Numbered from the stretch's first letter, positions 14,875 to 22,783 are shown. The stretch: 64,000 bases of DNA from Culturomica massiliensis (GCF_900091655.1 NZ_LT594619.1:1-64000); one strand, 5' to 3'. Notes: a model not told the origin generated them from the letters alone. Numbers and translations: made by a program.

Positions 14875-15512
14875 ATATTGATTATTTCTGAAATAAAGAG
14901 TTGGTGTTTAGAAGGCTCGTTGTTATAAGATTCTTCCATAATTTTCTCTTTATAAGGTTGAGTCAAATTTGTATAGTCCATCTCTTGAACGAACATTTTC
15001 TTACATTCTATAATCATTCGAGCCTCTTCAAAACTCATTAGTCCGGAAGGGGTTTCCAATGGGGTCAACCCTGCTTCTGACACTTTATCAGTATCTCGTC
15101 CCGATTTTGTTCCACAAATCCGAAGTGCTCCCCGATATTCTTCTGTAAAAAAACTGAGTGTAAAACTTTCTTCTCGTTGCAAAAATTGATAAGTATGCCT
15201 TGAATCACGAACTACAATAAAAGTAGATGGTCTGCTCCACATATAGCCAACCCCTCCCCACGCTGCTGTCATTGTGTTATAAGAACTTTTATTTCCTGCT
15301 GTCACCAGCATCCATTGCTTACCTATTAAGTCTATTACGTTATCAGGAAGGTCGGTTGCTTCCATCCGGTCATAATGAGATTGCCAACCTGTGGTACTCG
15401 TGCTGTCTTCATTCTGTGTGAAGACTACTTTGTCTGATTTTTTACTGTTTTCCATACATGAAGTAATTAAAAATATACCTAAAATCATTGGAAATAATGT
15501 TATCTTTTTCAT
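14859..15512 (-). CDS. Flavin-reductase-like lipoprotein
   Basis: 217 residues. The first 19 form a lipoprotein signal with lipobox LITSC, so the mature protein is tethered outside the cytoplasm. The rest (about 50-210) is a flavin-reductase-like split barrel: QWMLVTAGNKSSYNTMTAAW, GVGYMWSRPSTFIVVRDSR and ESFTLSFFTEEYRGALRICG carry the usual FMN-binding positions. Family members are normally cytoplasmic, so export is notable. It is the first gene of an overlapping pair with a PepSY membrane protein and divergent from an AraC regulator. The partners suggest extracytoplasmic flavin-based electron transfer; this is inference. Confidence 0.83.
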   Translation of the reverse strand: MKKITLFPMILGIFLITSCMENSKKSDKVVFTQNEDSTSTTGWQSHYDRMEATDLPDNVIDLIGKQWMLVTAGNKSSYNTMTAAWGGVGYMWSRPSTFIVVRDSRHTYQFLQREESFTLSFFTEEYRGALRICGTKSGRDTDKVSEAGLTPLETPSGLMSFEEARMIIECKKMFVQEMDYTNLTQPYKEKIMEESYNNEPSKHQLFISEIINIWIKK

Positions 15513-15541
15513 TTTCTGCTATTTAGTTAATGATTATTTTG

Positions 15542-15549
15542 CAAAGGTA
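15542..15549 (-). promoter_or_regulatory. -7 box for flavin-reductase/PepSY operon
   Basis: The minus strand reads TACCTTTG, an exact match to TAnnTTTG, 30 bases before the ATG at 15512. No good -33 box is seen, consistent with a promoter that needs an activator such as the divergent AraC protein. Confidence 0.55.
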
Positions 15550-15607
15550 GGCGGAAATAGGATTGAAATACTTGTATTCACATTATATTATTTTGTATAT
15601 TTACGCT

Positions 15608-16447
15608 ATGAGAAAGTGCAGCCAGTTTGAATCATTAAAGATTATAGATGTAATTGAGGAAGAATATTCTTGCGAATTACATGCCCAAGATCATTTTGAA
15701 ATCATCTATATTCATTATGGGTGTGGGGACCATTTTTTTAATGAAGTTACAATTCCATATGAAAAAGGGGATTTATTTCTGCTTGCACCCGGTGACCGCC
15801 ATTATTTCACAGTAAAAACTGTAACGCGCTTTACCTATATTAAATTTACTTCAAGCTATTTTGAGACTTATGACCGCTCCCATAAGTCCTTTTCACGAGA
15901 AATAACTCCAACTTCCATCATGGAAATTCAATGGCTGAAAGAAGACAAGATAACGGTGAGTGAACCTTGCCAGACTATATTGAAGAATATTTTTGAGAAT
16001 ATTATCCTATATAATTCAACGATTAACGTACTTCGTTCGTCTATTGTGTATTATCATATTCTTTCCATTTTCGGAATGATAAAAGAATACATTGAGAACC
16101 GAAATATTGAATTAAAAAAGAAAACTCCAACTAATGCTCATATAGCAGCATACATTCAAGAGAATATATCTAACCGTGACTGTATTTCCATCCATATGAT
16201 TGCTAATCATTTTAATATTTCGCCATCTTATTTCAGTACTTATTTCAAGCGGAATTTCGAGATAAGTTATAAAGAATATATCGAAAAGATGCAATTACAA
16301 CTCATCAAGCGCAGATTAGAAACCGGAGAAATCAAGTTGAAAGAAATTGCGGATGAATTTGGTTTTACAGATGTAAGCCATTTATCCAAATTCTTTAAAA
16401 GGCATGAAGGTATTAATCCTTCTGCTTATAAAAACGTAGGAAAATAG
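15608..16447 (+). CDS. AraC-family transcriptional regulator
   Basis: 279 residues from MRKCSQFES. The N-terminal cupin-like part (about 20-100; HFEIIYIHYGCGDHFFNE, then GDLFLLAPGDRHYF) precedes a linker and two C-terminal helix-turn-helix motifs (ISIHMIANHFNISPSYFSTYFK, then IKLKEIADEFGFTDVSHLSKFF). A longer start at 15563 would add a hydrophobic run with no family likeness, so the internal ATG is preferred. It is divergent from the flavin-reductase/PepSY pair, 95 bases apart, and probably regulates it. The effector is unknown; the cupin suggests a small ligand. Confidence 0.87.
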   Translation: MRKCSQFESLKIIDVIEEEYSCELHAQDHFEIIYIHYGCGDHFFNEVTIPYEKGDLFLLAPGDRHYFTVKTVTRFTYIKFTSSYFETYDRSHKSFSREITPTSIMEIQWLKEDKITVSEPCQTILKNIFENIILYNSTINVLRSSIVYYHILSIFGMIKEYIENRNIELKKKTPTNAHIAAYIQENISNRDCISIHMIANHFNISPSYFSTYFKRNFEISYKEYIEKMQLQLIKRRLETGEIKLKEIADEFGFTDVSHLSKFFKRHEGINPSAYKNVGK

Positions 16448-16532
16448 GAGATTGTATCCCAAGTAAATAGAATGATATTTCATGTTGTTGAACTTTATGT
16501 ATCTTACTATAGGTATTTTATAAGATTGTTAA

Positions 16533-16736
16533 GTTGTAAAATTCATTCGCACAGCTCTTGTATATTTTAATTCAGCGAAAGGAAGAAAAGTCTTTGCATC
16601 TGTAAAGACAGAAAGCGGGACTTATATCACCTTAACGCCCAAGCAGGTATTGGTATACCGGAACGAACGAAAGGAGAACGCCCACTTTCTGATAAGTATA
16701 GTATATATGATACACCTATACGAACCATATTCATGA
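16533..16736 (+). pseudogene. Coding remnant, unidentified
   Basis: An open frame without a proper start codon reads KFIRTALVYFNSAKGRKVF, then ASVKTESGTYITLTPKQ and VLVYRNERKENAHF before a stop at 16734. The balanced composition looks like real protein rather than noise, and GC content is higher than its surroundings. It is preceded in frame by a stop codon at 16530. I do not recognise the family; it may be the tail of a gene lost from this spot. Confidence 0.3.
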
Positions 16737-16852
16737 ACGTTGCTCACAATCATTCTGACCGTTCCTTCTTCACTACCAACTACACCAAGATTACCAGTTT
16801 TGCTTGATCAGGATGCATGTTATACAACGCAACATAAAATATTTCAAAATAT

Positions 16853-17028
16853 ACAGACACCTCTTGCGTCTGTTTATACAGCAAAAAAAAAGAATTATTG
16901 TTAAATATCCAATTTTCGAAGGGGGATATTAATGCCATATCCTTTGTATGGTGTATTTTGTTTTTATAAATTATGTTTTAAACTAATAATTATCTATCTT
17001 GCAATCATTATGATTAATTGAAATATTC
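16853..17028 (+). repeat. Dispersed noncoding element, copy 2
   Basis: Begins with hairpin ACAGACAC-CTCTT-GCGTCTGT (16853-16873) and TTATACAG, and shares with 9016-9178 the ordered blocks GAATTATTGTT, ATATTAAT, ATAAATTAT, TAAACTAATAAT and the end ATTGAAATATTC. The stem differs from copy 1 by a paired change (T-A to C-G). It ends only ten bases before the ATG of the TcmP gene, so it may be a leader, promoter region or the end of a mobile unit. Confidence 0.7.
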
Positions 17029-17038
17029 ATTCGACGAA

Positions 17039-18169
17039 ATGGCTAAGAAAGATTTATTTGAAAAAGGCTTTGATGAAAGTACTAAAATAAAATTATTACT
17101 TTTCAGAAAGTACATTGAATCCTGGATACCAACTTTCATTCATAGTTCACCATTTGAAAAAATTCTTATTTATGATTTTTTTGCAGGTGAAGGTCAGGAT
17201 GTTTATGGAGAAAAAGGAAGCCCGTTGATTATAATGGATTGTTTAAAGCAATATTGTGAAGATATAAGGAATAAAAACAAAAAGATTTTTATAACTTTAA
17301 ATGATTATGATAAGAAAAAAGCGGAGAAATTATTAGCTTTGACACAGGCTTTTAAAGAAAAATGCGGAGCTTGTAATCATTGCTCTTTAGAGGTTAAAAA
17401 TGATGCTTTTCAGAATTTGTTCAGTGCTGAATATCAAGTAATAAAACAGGATACCCCTACTTTTTTATTAATAGATCAATATGGGGTATCGCAAGTGACA
17501 GAAAGTGTATTCAGGCAATTAGTAGATGCTCCCCGAACAGATTTTTTGTTCTTTATTTCTTCTGCAACCATCAGGAGATTTAAAGATAATGAAGGCATTA
17601 ATAAAAAAATAAAAGTGAGTCAGATACAGTTTGAAGAAAGTAAACCATATGAATGTCATGAAAAAGTTTATAACTATTATAAAACATTAATTAATGGTGA
17701 TTACTATTTAGGACGTTTCTCTATCAAGAAAGTAACTAATTATTACGGCTTGATTTTTGGTTCGCATCATCCTTTAGGATTGGAAAAATTTCTGAGTGCT
17801 TCGTGGAGTATTGATGTCAATAATGGAGAAGCTAATCATGAGATAGATGAAACGAAACAATACGAAGGTTCGTTTATGAATTTATTCGATGAGGTTTCCG
17901 GAATCAGTACATTCAAGACAAAACTGGAATCTTATGAAGAACATTTACTGGATTATTTTTCTGTTCCCAGAACAAATCAGGAGATATATAAATTTTCGTT
18001 GGAATCGGGAATCAGTATTTCAAAAACAGTAGATATTTTGAGAAAATTGGAAAAGGAAAGAAGGATTTGTGTAGAGGGAGGAGACAAGCGGAAAAGCGGA
18101 GCTTTTTATTTGTCTCACAACTCCGATAAAATTATTAAGGTAGCTAAAAATGAAAACAACAAAAATTGA
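17039..18169 (+). CDS. tcmP: Three-Cys-motif partner protein TcmP
   Basis: 376 residues. It opens MAKKDLFEKGFDESTKIKL and has IYDFFAGEGQDVYGEKGSPLI at about 46-66, the modified SAM-methyltransferase-like FAG-E/P-G motif typical of TcmP. FLLIDQYGVSQV (about 148-159) may be the next nucleotide-fold strand. The last ~70 residues (RTNQEIYKFSLESGISISKT, then DILRKLEKERRICVEG) look like a winged helix. A CxxCxxC cluster occurs at C109/C112/C115. The next gene, DUF5131, overlaps its end by 20 bases; the pairing is the defining trait of the family. Function unknown. TTG at 17018 is an alternative start, inside the upstream repeat. Confidence 0.87.
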   Translation: MAKKDLFEKGFDESTKIKLLLFRKYIESWIPTFIHSSPFEKILIYDFFAGEGQDVYGEKGSPLIIMDCLKQYCEDIRNKNKKIFITLNDYDKKKAEKLLALTQAFKEKCGACNHCSLEVKNDAFQNLFSAEYQVIKQDTPTFLLIDQYGVSQVTESVFRQLVDAPRTDFLFFISSATIRRFKDNEGINKKIKVSQIQFEESKPYECHEKVYNYYKTLINGDYYLGRFSIKKVTNYYGLIFGSHHPLGLEKFLSASWSIDVNNGEANHEIDETKQYEGSFMNLFDEVSGISTFKTKLESYEEHLLDYFSVPRTNQEIYKFSLESGISISKTVDILRKLEKERRICVEGGDKRKSGAFYLSHNSDKIIKVAKNENNKN

Positions 18170-18881
18170 ATGGACTGATAGTACCTGGAATCCGACTACG
18201 GGATGTACGAAGATTTCGGAGGGATGCCGACACTGTTATGCTGCCACTATGGCCTTGCGTCTGAAAGCAATGGGTATAAAAAAATACAGAGAGGGTTTTG
18301 AATTGGTTTTACATCCTGAAACTTTGAATGAACCATTGAAATGGAAACAGTCGCGAACAATTTTTGTCAATTCGATGAGCGACTTGTTTCATAAAGATAT
18401 TCCTTTCGAATTTATCGATCAGGTTTTTGAAGTCATAAAGCATACTCCACAGCATCGTTATCAGGTTTTAACGAAGAGGGCAGATATATTGAAGCAATAT
18501 TTTGCGACCCGTCGTGTGCCCACTAACGTCTGGCTAGGTGTCACCGTTGAAAATCCAAAAGTAAAAAGCAGAATTGATGATTTACGTGATATTCCTGCAA
18601 CAGTGAAATTTTTATCTTGCGAACCTTTATTGGAAGATCTGGGGAGCATGGATCTGACCAATATTGATTGGGTGATCGTTGGTGGGGAAAGTGGTACAAA
18701 TGCCCGTCCTATGAAAGAAGAATGGGTTTTAAATATTGAGAAGCAATGCCGGATTCAGGGTTCTGCTTTCTTTTTCAAACAATGGGGCACATGGGGGGCA
18801 GACGGAATTAAGCGAAATAAAAAAGAAAATGGGAAACTTTTGCAGGGATATGTAAAACAAGAGTATCCTACCTTCGTGTAA
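18150..18881 (+). CDS. DUF5131 (phage Gp37/Gp68) three-Cys-motif protein
   Basis: 243 residues beginning MKTTKIEWTDSTWNPTTGC. The three-cysteine motif C19-x6-C26-x2-C29 (CTKISEGCRHCYA) resembles a radical-SAM iron-sulfur site. Later family blocks are FVNSMSDLFH (about 70), RYQVLTKRAD (about 99-108), VWLGVTVEN (about 122), FLSCEPLLE, VIVGGESG (about 171-178) and FFFKQWG (about 209), all characteristic of the Gp37/Gp68-type DUF5131 family found in phages and bacteria. The reaction is unknown. The 20-base overlap with TcmP means coupled translation. A clean terminator follows. Confidence 0.92.
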   Translation: MKTTKIEWTDSTWNPTTGCTKISEGCRHCYAATMALRLKAMGIKKYREGFELVLHPETLNEPLKWKQSRTIFVNSMSDLFHKDIPFEFIDQVFEVIKHTPQHRYQVLTKRADILKQYFATRRVPTNVWLGVTVENPKVKSRIDDLRDIPATVKFLSCEPLLEDLGSMDLTNIDWVIVGGESGTNARPMKEEWVLNIEKQCRIQGSAFFFKQWGTWGADGIKRNKKENGKLLQGYVKQEYPTFV

Positions 18882-18934
18882 TATAGAAATAAACCATTTC
18901 AAAGAAGAGAAAATAGTATTGTATTTTTGTTTAT

Positions 18935-18961
18935 AGCTCACCTTGAAAAGTGAGCTTTTTT
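18935..18961 (+). terminator. Terminator of TcmP/DUF5131 cassette
   Basis: AGCTCAC/GTGAGCT stem with an eight-base loop followed by a T6 run, 54 bases beyond the DUF5131 stop codon. It closes the two-gene unit. Confidence 0.85.
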
Positions 18962-19225
18962 ATCAGAATAAAATTATTCTAAAGATAGATATTATTTTTT
19001 TAATGGGATCACGGACGTGACAGTTAGTGGGCTTCCAAATGGATTTGCTGTCGGGTTACCATTGAACCCGGAAATGAGCCCATATAATAGCCCTAAAACA
19101 GGCTCGTCGTTGGGCTCGTCATTGAAACACAAAATGGGTATCTGCCGGTTTAAACAGATGGCTCGAAACCACGAAAAACAGGAAAAGAAAAAAGGTAGCC
19201 ACTTTCGTAACTACCTGTAATTCAG
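18962..19225. other. Noncoding stretch between cassette and tRNA-Gly
   Basis: About 260 bases. A 67-residue frame with a GTG start (19017-19220) reads MTVSGLPNGFAVGLPLNPEM at first and becomes basic at its end; it has no recognisable family and may be chance or a leftover of a mobile element. A short AGGTAG/CTACCT hairpin lies at 19193-19216 beside the tRNA 3' end. Confidence 0.4.
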
Positions 19226-19298
19226 AGCGGAAAACGGGACTCAAACCCGCGACCCCCAGCTTGGAAGGCTAGTGCTCTATCGACTGAGCTATTTCCGC
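19226..19298 (-). tRNA. tRNA-Gly (anticodon TCC)
   Basis: The minus strand reads GCGGAAATAGCTCAGTCGA through to CCCGTTTTCCGCT, 73 bases. Acceptor stem GCGGAAA/TTTCCGC, D arm with AGCTCAG, anticodon loop CTTCCAA (anticodon TCC) and T arm GGGTTTGAGTCCC are all present. The CCA end is not encoded. Same strand as the tRNA-Tyr that precedes it. Confidence 0.95.
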
Positions 19299-19419
19299 GT
19301 GATGCAGGTTTTTCCCTTTAGGCGGCTTTACGTTTTTTCTTTGAGTGAAAGTTATTCAAAGAATTTCCCGTGGCAGGACAGGTTTGTGTGGCCCGTCGAT
19401 CCGTAAAGGGGAACCTTGT

Positions 19420-19478
19420 AAATTTTGAATTGCGAAAAACGAAATCATCGGATGCCTTGTGTCCGCAATTTAAAATTT
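19420..19478. repeat. Inverted repeat between the two tRNAs
   Basis: AAATTTTGAATTGCG (19420-19434) and CGCAATTTAAAATTT (19464-19478) form a 15-base stem with a single G-T pair around a 29-base loop. It lies in the spacer of the tRNA-Tyr/tRNA-Gly transcript and could be a processing site; the function is not known. Confidence 0.6.
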
Positions 19479-19479
19479 G

Positions 19480-19562
19480 TGGGGAGAGCAGGATTCGAAC
19501 CTACGAAGACATAAGTCAGCAGAGTTACAGTCTGCCCCAGTTGGCCACTTTGGTATCTCCCC
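19480..19562 (-). tRNA. tRNA-Tyr (anticodon GTA)
   Basis: The minus strand reads GGGGAGATACCAAAGTGG through to GAATCCTGCTCTCCCCA, 83 bases. Acceptor GGGGAGA/TCTCCCC, anticodon loop ACTGTAACT (anticodon GTA), a long class II variable arm and T arm GGTTCGAATCC fit tRNA-Tyr. It is upstream of tRNA-Gly on the same strand, spaced by about 180 bases. Confidence 0.96.
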
Positions 19563-19642
19563 GTTTTTTAAAGAACTTTTGCCTTTAGCGGGTACAAATA
19601 TAGGGGATTCTCTATGAAATCCAAAGAAACCGGGAAAAAATA

Positions 19643-20668
19643 TTAAAAATGTGGAGGAATCTTTTCGTCGGCAGATTTGTGTTTGCGAAGGTTACGGATA
19701 AAGGCGGGAAGAAAACAGACGATGAGTTGGGGGCGGGTCCAGTTATAACATTTTTGAAAACAGAGCATTGCAATGCCGATAAACAGGCTGGCACCTATGA
19801 ATACCTGTATGGGGAGCCAAAGCAGGTCTTCCGGGGGGAGCAATAGGGGGATTAAAGCGACGGCTCCTGCGGGAGCAAAAGGTTTTCCTGAAAGTTCGAA
19901 TAGGAGGAATAAAGGGCCTATTATACATAAAGCGATGAGGAATTCGGGTAAATGCCATTGATAATAACCGAACCATTGGCAGAGTGAACCTAATAAGGAG
20001 GCTGCAAATAGCGTGAGCAGTATCTGGACCGGGCGGTTGCGGAAACCGGCTTTGGAATGGGCGAATTCGATGTAGGTGACAATGAGGGGCGGAAGAATGA
20101 AATAAATGTTGTTTGTGTATATCGCCAGTGAAGCTACTGATAATACGGTAAACAGCAGAAAGGTCCACGAAAGGAGAACCGGACGCCAGTATATTTTTAC
20201 CGGAATATATTCGATAGGAGTACGTAATTGCTTTTTTTCCATCAGATATTGTCCGAGGATAATGATAAGTGACATTATAATTACTGCGGCCGGATATACC
20301 CAACTGTCTGTTTTTAACAGTATAGGCAGGATGATGGCAGAAACCTGCGGGATCAAGGTGGTTCGGGATAAAGTCAGATGAATGGCCGCAAAACTAAAGG
20401 CCAAAGCAATGTTCCCCAATAGGGGAAAAGGTGAGTAACGGACAATGAGGACTCCCGTTACGGAGCAGAGGCTCATTGCAAGAAGCATTTTCCATTTGTT
20501 ACAGTGCCATACCCGTTTATCGACTACCCACATGCCGATTGCAAGGGCTGCCATTTCGGGGAAAATGATTTCACGTTCGGCCAGTCCTTCCGCGCATCCT
20601 ACCATAATAAGAATCATGAGTAAGGCGTAGATATATCTCCGATAGCGGAGAGGAATCGAATAAAACAT
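19643..20668 (-). CDS. Multi-pass membrane protein, HPP-like
   Basis: 341 residues with about nine or ten hydrophobic segments and a basic tail ending KHKSADEKIPPHF. The second half (LFAASLLGSLCQWFGYYQWHL, then PFAPAGAVALIPLLLP and QVFIGASLFIGIAM) resembles HPP-family integral membrane proteins, some of which carry nitrite, but the HPP signature itself is not clearly present, so this is only a hint. It starts five bases after the 2-hydroxyacid dehydrogenase stop, so it is very probably in an operon with that gene and tsaD. Substrate unknown. Confidence 0.75.
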   Translation of the reverse strand: MFYSIPLRYRRYIYALLMILIMVGCAEGLAEREIIFPEMAALAIGMWVVDKRVWHCNKWKMLLAMSLCSVTGVLIVRYSPFPLLGNIALAFSFAAIHLTLSRTTLIPQVSAIILPILLKTDSWVYPAAVIIMSLIIILGQYLMEKKQLRTPIEYIPVKIYWRPVLLSWTFLLFTVLSVASLAIYTNNIYFILPPLIVTYIEFAHSKAGFRNRPVQILLTLFAASLLGSLCQWFGYYQWHLPEFLIALCIIGPLFLLFELSGKPFAPAGAVALIPLLLPPEDLLWLPIQVFIGASLFIGIAMLCFQKCYNWTRPQLIVCFLPAFIRNLRKHKSADEKIPPHF

Positions 20669-20673
20669 TTGAA

Positions 20674-21603
20674 TCAGTTAACGACATTGGTCGGATGTCC
20701 TTCCAAAAAATTCCGGATATTCGTCAGAGCTTCTTCTGCCATGGCAATCCGTCCGTCGATGGTGGCTGTACCTACATGCGGAAGGAGTACGACATTGTCC
20801 AATTCGTATAATTCGTCCGTGATGTGGGGTTCCCGTTCGAATACATCCAGTGCTGCACCCCGTATGGTGCGTTTGCGCAGGCATTCCGTCAAAGCGGCCT
20901 CGTCTATGACGGCGCCTCTGGCCGTATTGATGATAAAAGCCGATTTTTTCATCAGTCCTAATTCCCGGCTACCGATCAGATGACGGGAATCGTCGTTCAA
21001 AGGTGTGTGCAGGGAAATAAAATCCGATTCTTTTAACAATGAATCCAGATCGGTACGTTTGAAACCGGGAATTTCCGTATGGCGATTGTAATAGACGATT
21101 TTCATTCCGAAAGCCTCTGCTTTGCGGGCGACATTCTGGCCGATCCGTCCCATGCCGATAATACCTAGGGTTTTCCCGTACAGGTCTGTCCCCAGGTTTT
21201 TCATGACTCCCCAAAGGCTTTCTTTTTCTGTACGGATTCTGCGGTCCAGCTCGGCAACTCTTCTGGAGGCACTAAGCATCAGGGCCATGCAGAGTTCTGC
21301 TGTCGGGTTGCAAACCGACTGAGGGGTATTGCATACTGTAATCCCTTTTTGCCGCGCATACTGAATGTCGATGTTGTTGTAGCCGACCCCGAAGTTGCTG
21401 ATGAGTTGTAATTTTTTACCGGCATCAAGCATGTCTTTGTCTATCGGACGGCTGAAGATTGCCAGTAAGATATCATATTCCGGCAATAACCGGATAATTT
21501 CCTCTTTTGAAAGCTTTTCACCTTCCGGAAAGGTGATTTCCCAATCTGCCGGCAGATTGACGAAAGGTTCGCGGGGGATGTCGTAGGTAACTAATATTTT
21601 CAT
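20674..21603 (-). CDS. D-isomer-specific 2-hydroxyacid dehydrogenase
   Basis: 309 residues of an NAD-dependent 2-hydroxyacid dehydrogenase. The dinucleotide loop is GIIGMGRIGQNVA (about 146-158). The catalytic trio is visible: Arg in INTARGAVIDE (about 229), Glu in DVFEREPHI (about 258), His in LLPHVGTAT (about 277). VGYNNIDIQYARQKGI precedes the NAD domain as usual. Likely a soluble reductase for glyoxylate, hydroxypyruvate or a related 2-keto acid; length is a little short of PGDH types and there is no ACT domain, so serine synthesis is unlikely. It lies 51 bases after tsaD on the same strand. Confidence 0.9.
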   Translation of the reverse strand: MKILVTYDIPREPFVNLPADWEITFPEGEKLSKEEIIRLLPEYDILLAIFSRPIDKDMLDAGKKLQLISNFGVGYNNIDIQYARQKGITVCNTPQSVCNPTAELCMALMLSASRRVAELDRRIRTEKESLWGVMKNLGTDLYGKTLGIIGMGRIGQNVARKAEAFGMKIVYYNRHTEIPGFKRTDLDSLLKESDFISLHTPLNDDSRHLIGSRELGLMKKSAFIINTARGAVIDEAALTECLRKRTIRGAALDVFEREPHITDELYELDNVVLLPHVGTATIDGRIAMAEEALTNIRNFLEGHPTNVVN

Positions 21604-21654
21604 AATAAAGCTAACAAGTTTTTATTCGGTTTTCAGGAATCCGTTTTCCGGAGA

Positions 21655-22674
21655 TCAGTCGAGGGTTGTCCGGGCAAACGGAACGGCTTTGAGATCGATG
21701 AATTGGCCGGCAAGGTATTTATAATAACCTGTGACGGCTACCATGCCTGCATTGTCGAGGGAAAAGCCGAGGCGGGGGATGAATACTTCCCAGCCTGCTT
21801 TTGCAGCTTCTGTATGTACGGCATTTTGCAGTCCGGAGTTTGCCGATACGCCTCCGCCGATTGCAATTTGTTTGATACCGGTTTGCCTGGCTGCTTTTTT
21901 CAATTTAGACATCAGGATGTCGATGATTGTTTTTTGCAGGGAAGCACAAAGGTCGTTCAGATTTTTCGTTATAAAATCGGGATCTTTTTTCAGTTCATCG
22001 CGGATAAAATAAAGAAAGGAAGTTTTTAATCCGCTGAAACTGTAATCCAGACCCGGAATCTGGGGTTTATTGAACGTAAATCGCTCCGGGTTGCCTTCTT
22101 TTGCCAGACGGTCGATTACAGGTCCGCCCGGATAAGGAAGTCCCATTACTTTTGCGCATTTGTCGAATGCTTCTCCTGCGGCATCGTCTATTGTCTGGCC
22201 GATCATTTCCATCCTCAGATAATCGTGTACTACGATTAATTGAGAATTGCCTCCGGATACGAGTAGTGTAAGGAACGGAAAGGAGGGGTGACGGCTTTCG
22301 ACGCCCGGTTCTTTGATGAAATTGGCCAGGATGTGCGCTTGTAAATGGTTTACTTCGATCATCGGTATATGATTTGCAATAGCAAATCCTTTGGCAAAAG
22401 ATGTGCCTACCAATAAGGAACCCAGTAATCCCGGTCCCCGGGTAAATGCAATGGCGTCGATGTCCTTTATTGCAATTTCCGCTTTGCGGATCGCTTCGGA
22501 TACGACCGGAATGATGTTTTGTTGATGGGCTCTGGAAGCCAGTTCCGGAACCACACCTCCGTAGGCTTCGTGAACTTTTTGACTGGCGATAATATTCGAT
22601 AATACGATTCCGTCTTTTAGTATGGCGGCAGAGGTATCATCACACGATGATTCGATTCCGAGAATAACTGTCAT
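21655..22674 (-). CDS. tsaD: tRNA threonylcarbamoyladenosine transferase TsaD
   Basis: 339 residues of the Kae1/TsaD family. It starts with GIESSCDDTSAAIL, has the metal-binding NHLQAH motif (about 112-116), VSGGNSQL (about 139-146), the GEAFDKCAKVMGLPYPGGP segment and C-terminal IGGGVSANSGL with the DNAGMVA metal aspartate. With TsaB, TsaE and TsaC it makes the t6A modification at position 37 of ANN-decoding tRNAs. Full length. First gene of a probable minus-strand operon; it diverges from TamB. Confidence 0.97.
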   Translation of the reverse strand: MTVILGIESSCDDTSAAILKDGIVLSNIIASQKVHEAYGGVVPELASRAHQQNIIPVVSEAIRKAEIAIKDIDAIAFTRGPGLLGSLLVGTSFAKGFAIANHIPMIEVNHLQAHILANFIKEPGVESRHPSFPFLTLLVSGGNSQLIVVHDYLRMEMIGQTIDDAAGEAFDKCAKVMGLPYPGGPVIDRLAKEGNPERFTFNKPQIPGLDYSFSGLKTSFLYFIRDELKKDPDFITKNLNDLCASLQKTIIDILMSKLKKAARQTGIKQIAIGGGVSANSGLQNAVHTEAAKAGWEVFIPRLGFSLDNAGMVAVTGYYKYLAGQFIDLKAVPFARTTLD

Positions 22675-22783
22675 AAGGTTGTTTTTTTACGAGTCGGCAG
22701 AGAAGGAAAGTTAAAAGCCGTAAATATATGGTTTTTACTTTATCTTTAGTTTCCGATCTCTTTCAAATATTCTGCAATATTAA

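Larger units (their letters stand above)
16448..17038. other. Intergenic region before TcmP cassette
   Basis: About 590 bases. It holds a probable coding remnant at 16533-16736 and the second copy of the dispersed element at 16853-17028. The stretch 16737-16850 shows nothing recognisable. Confidence 0.55.

Noticed and set aside
15550..15559. GCGGAAATAG, identical to the first ten bases of tRNA-Gly, as a possible attachment repeat
   Set aside because: Ten bases can match by chance in 64 kb, it corresponds to the 5' rather than the 3' end of the tRNA, and no integrase is present.
16609..16619. AAAGCGGGACT, similar to the tRNA-Gly 3' region
   Set aside because: Only 10 of 11 bases match and the likeness does not extend; too weak for an attachment site.
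19017..19220. 67-residue frame before tRNA-Gly
   Set aside because: GTG start, no recognised family, composition changes abruptly and an internal GGCTCGTC repeat suggests noncoding DNA; kept only as part of an intergenic entry.
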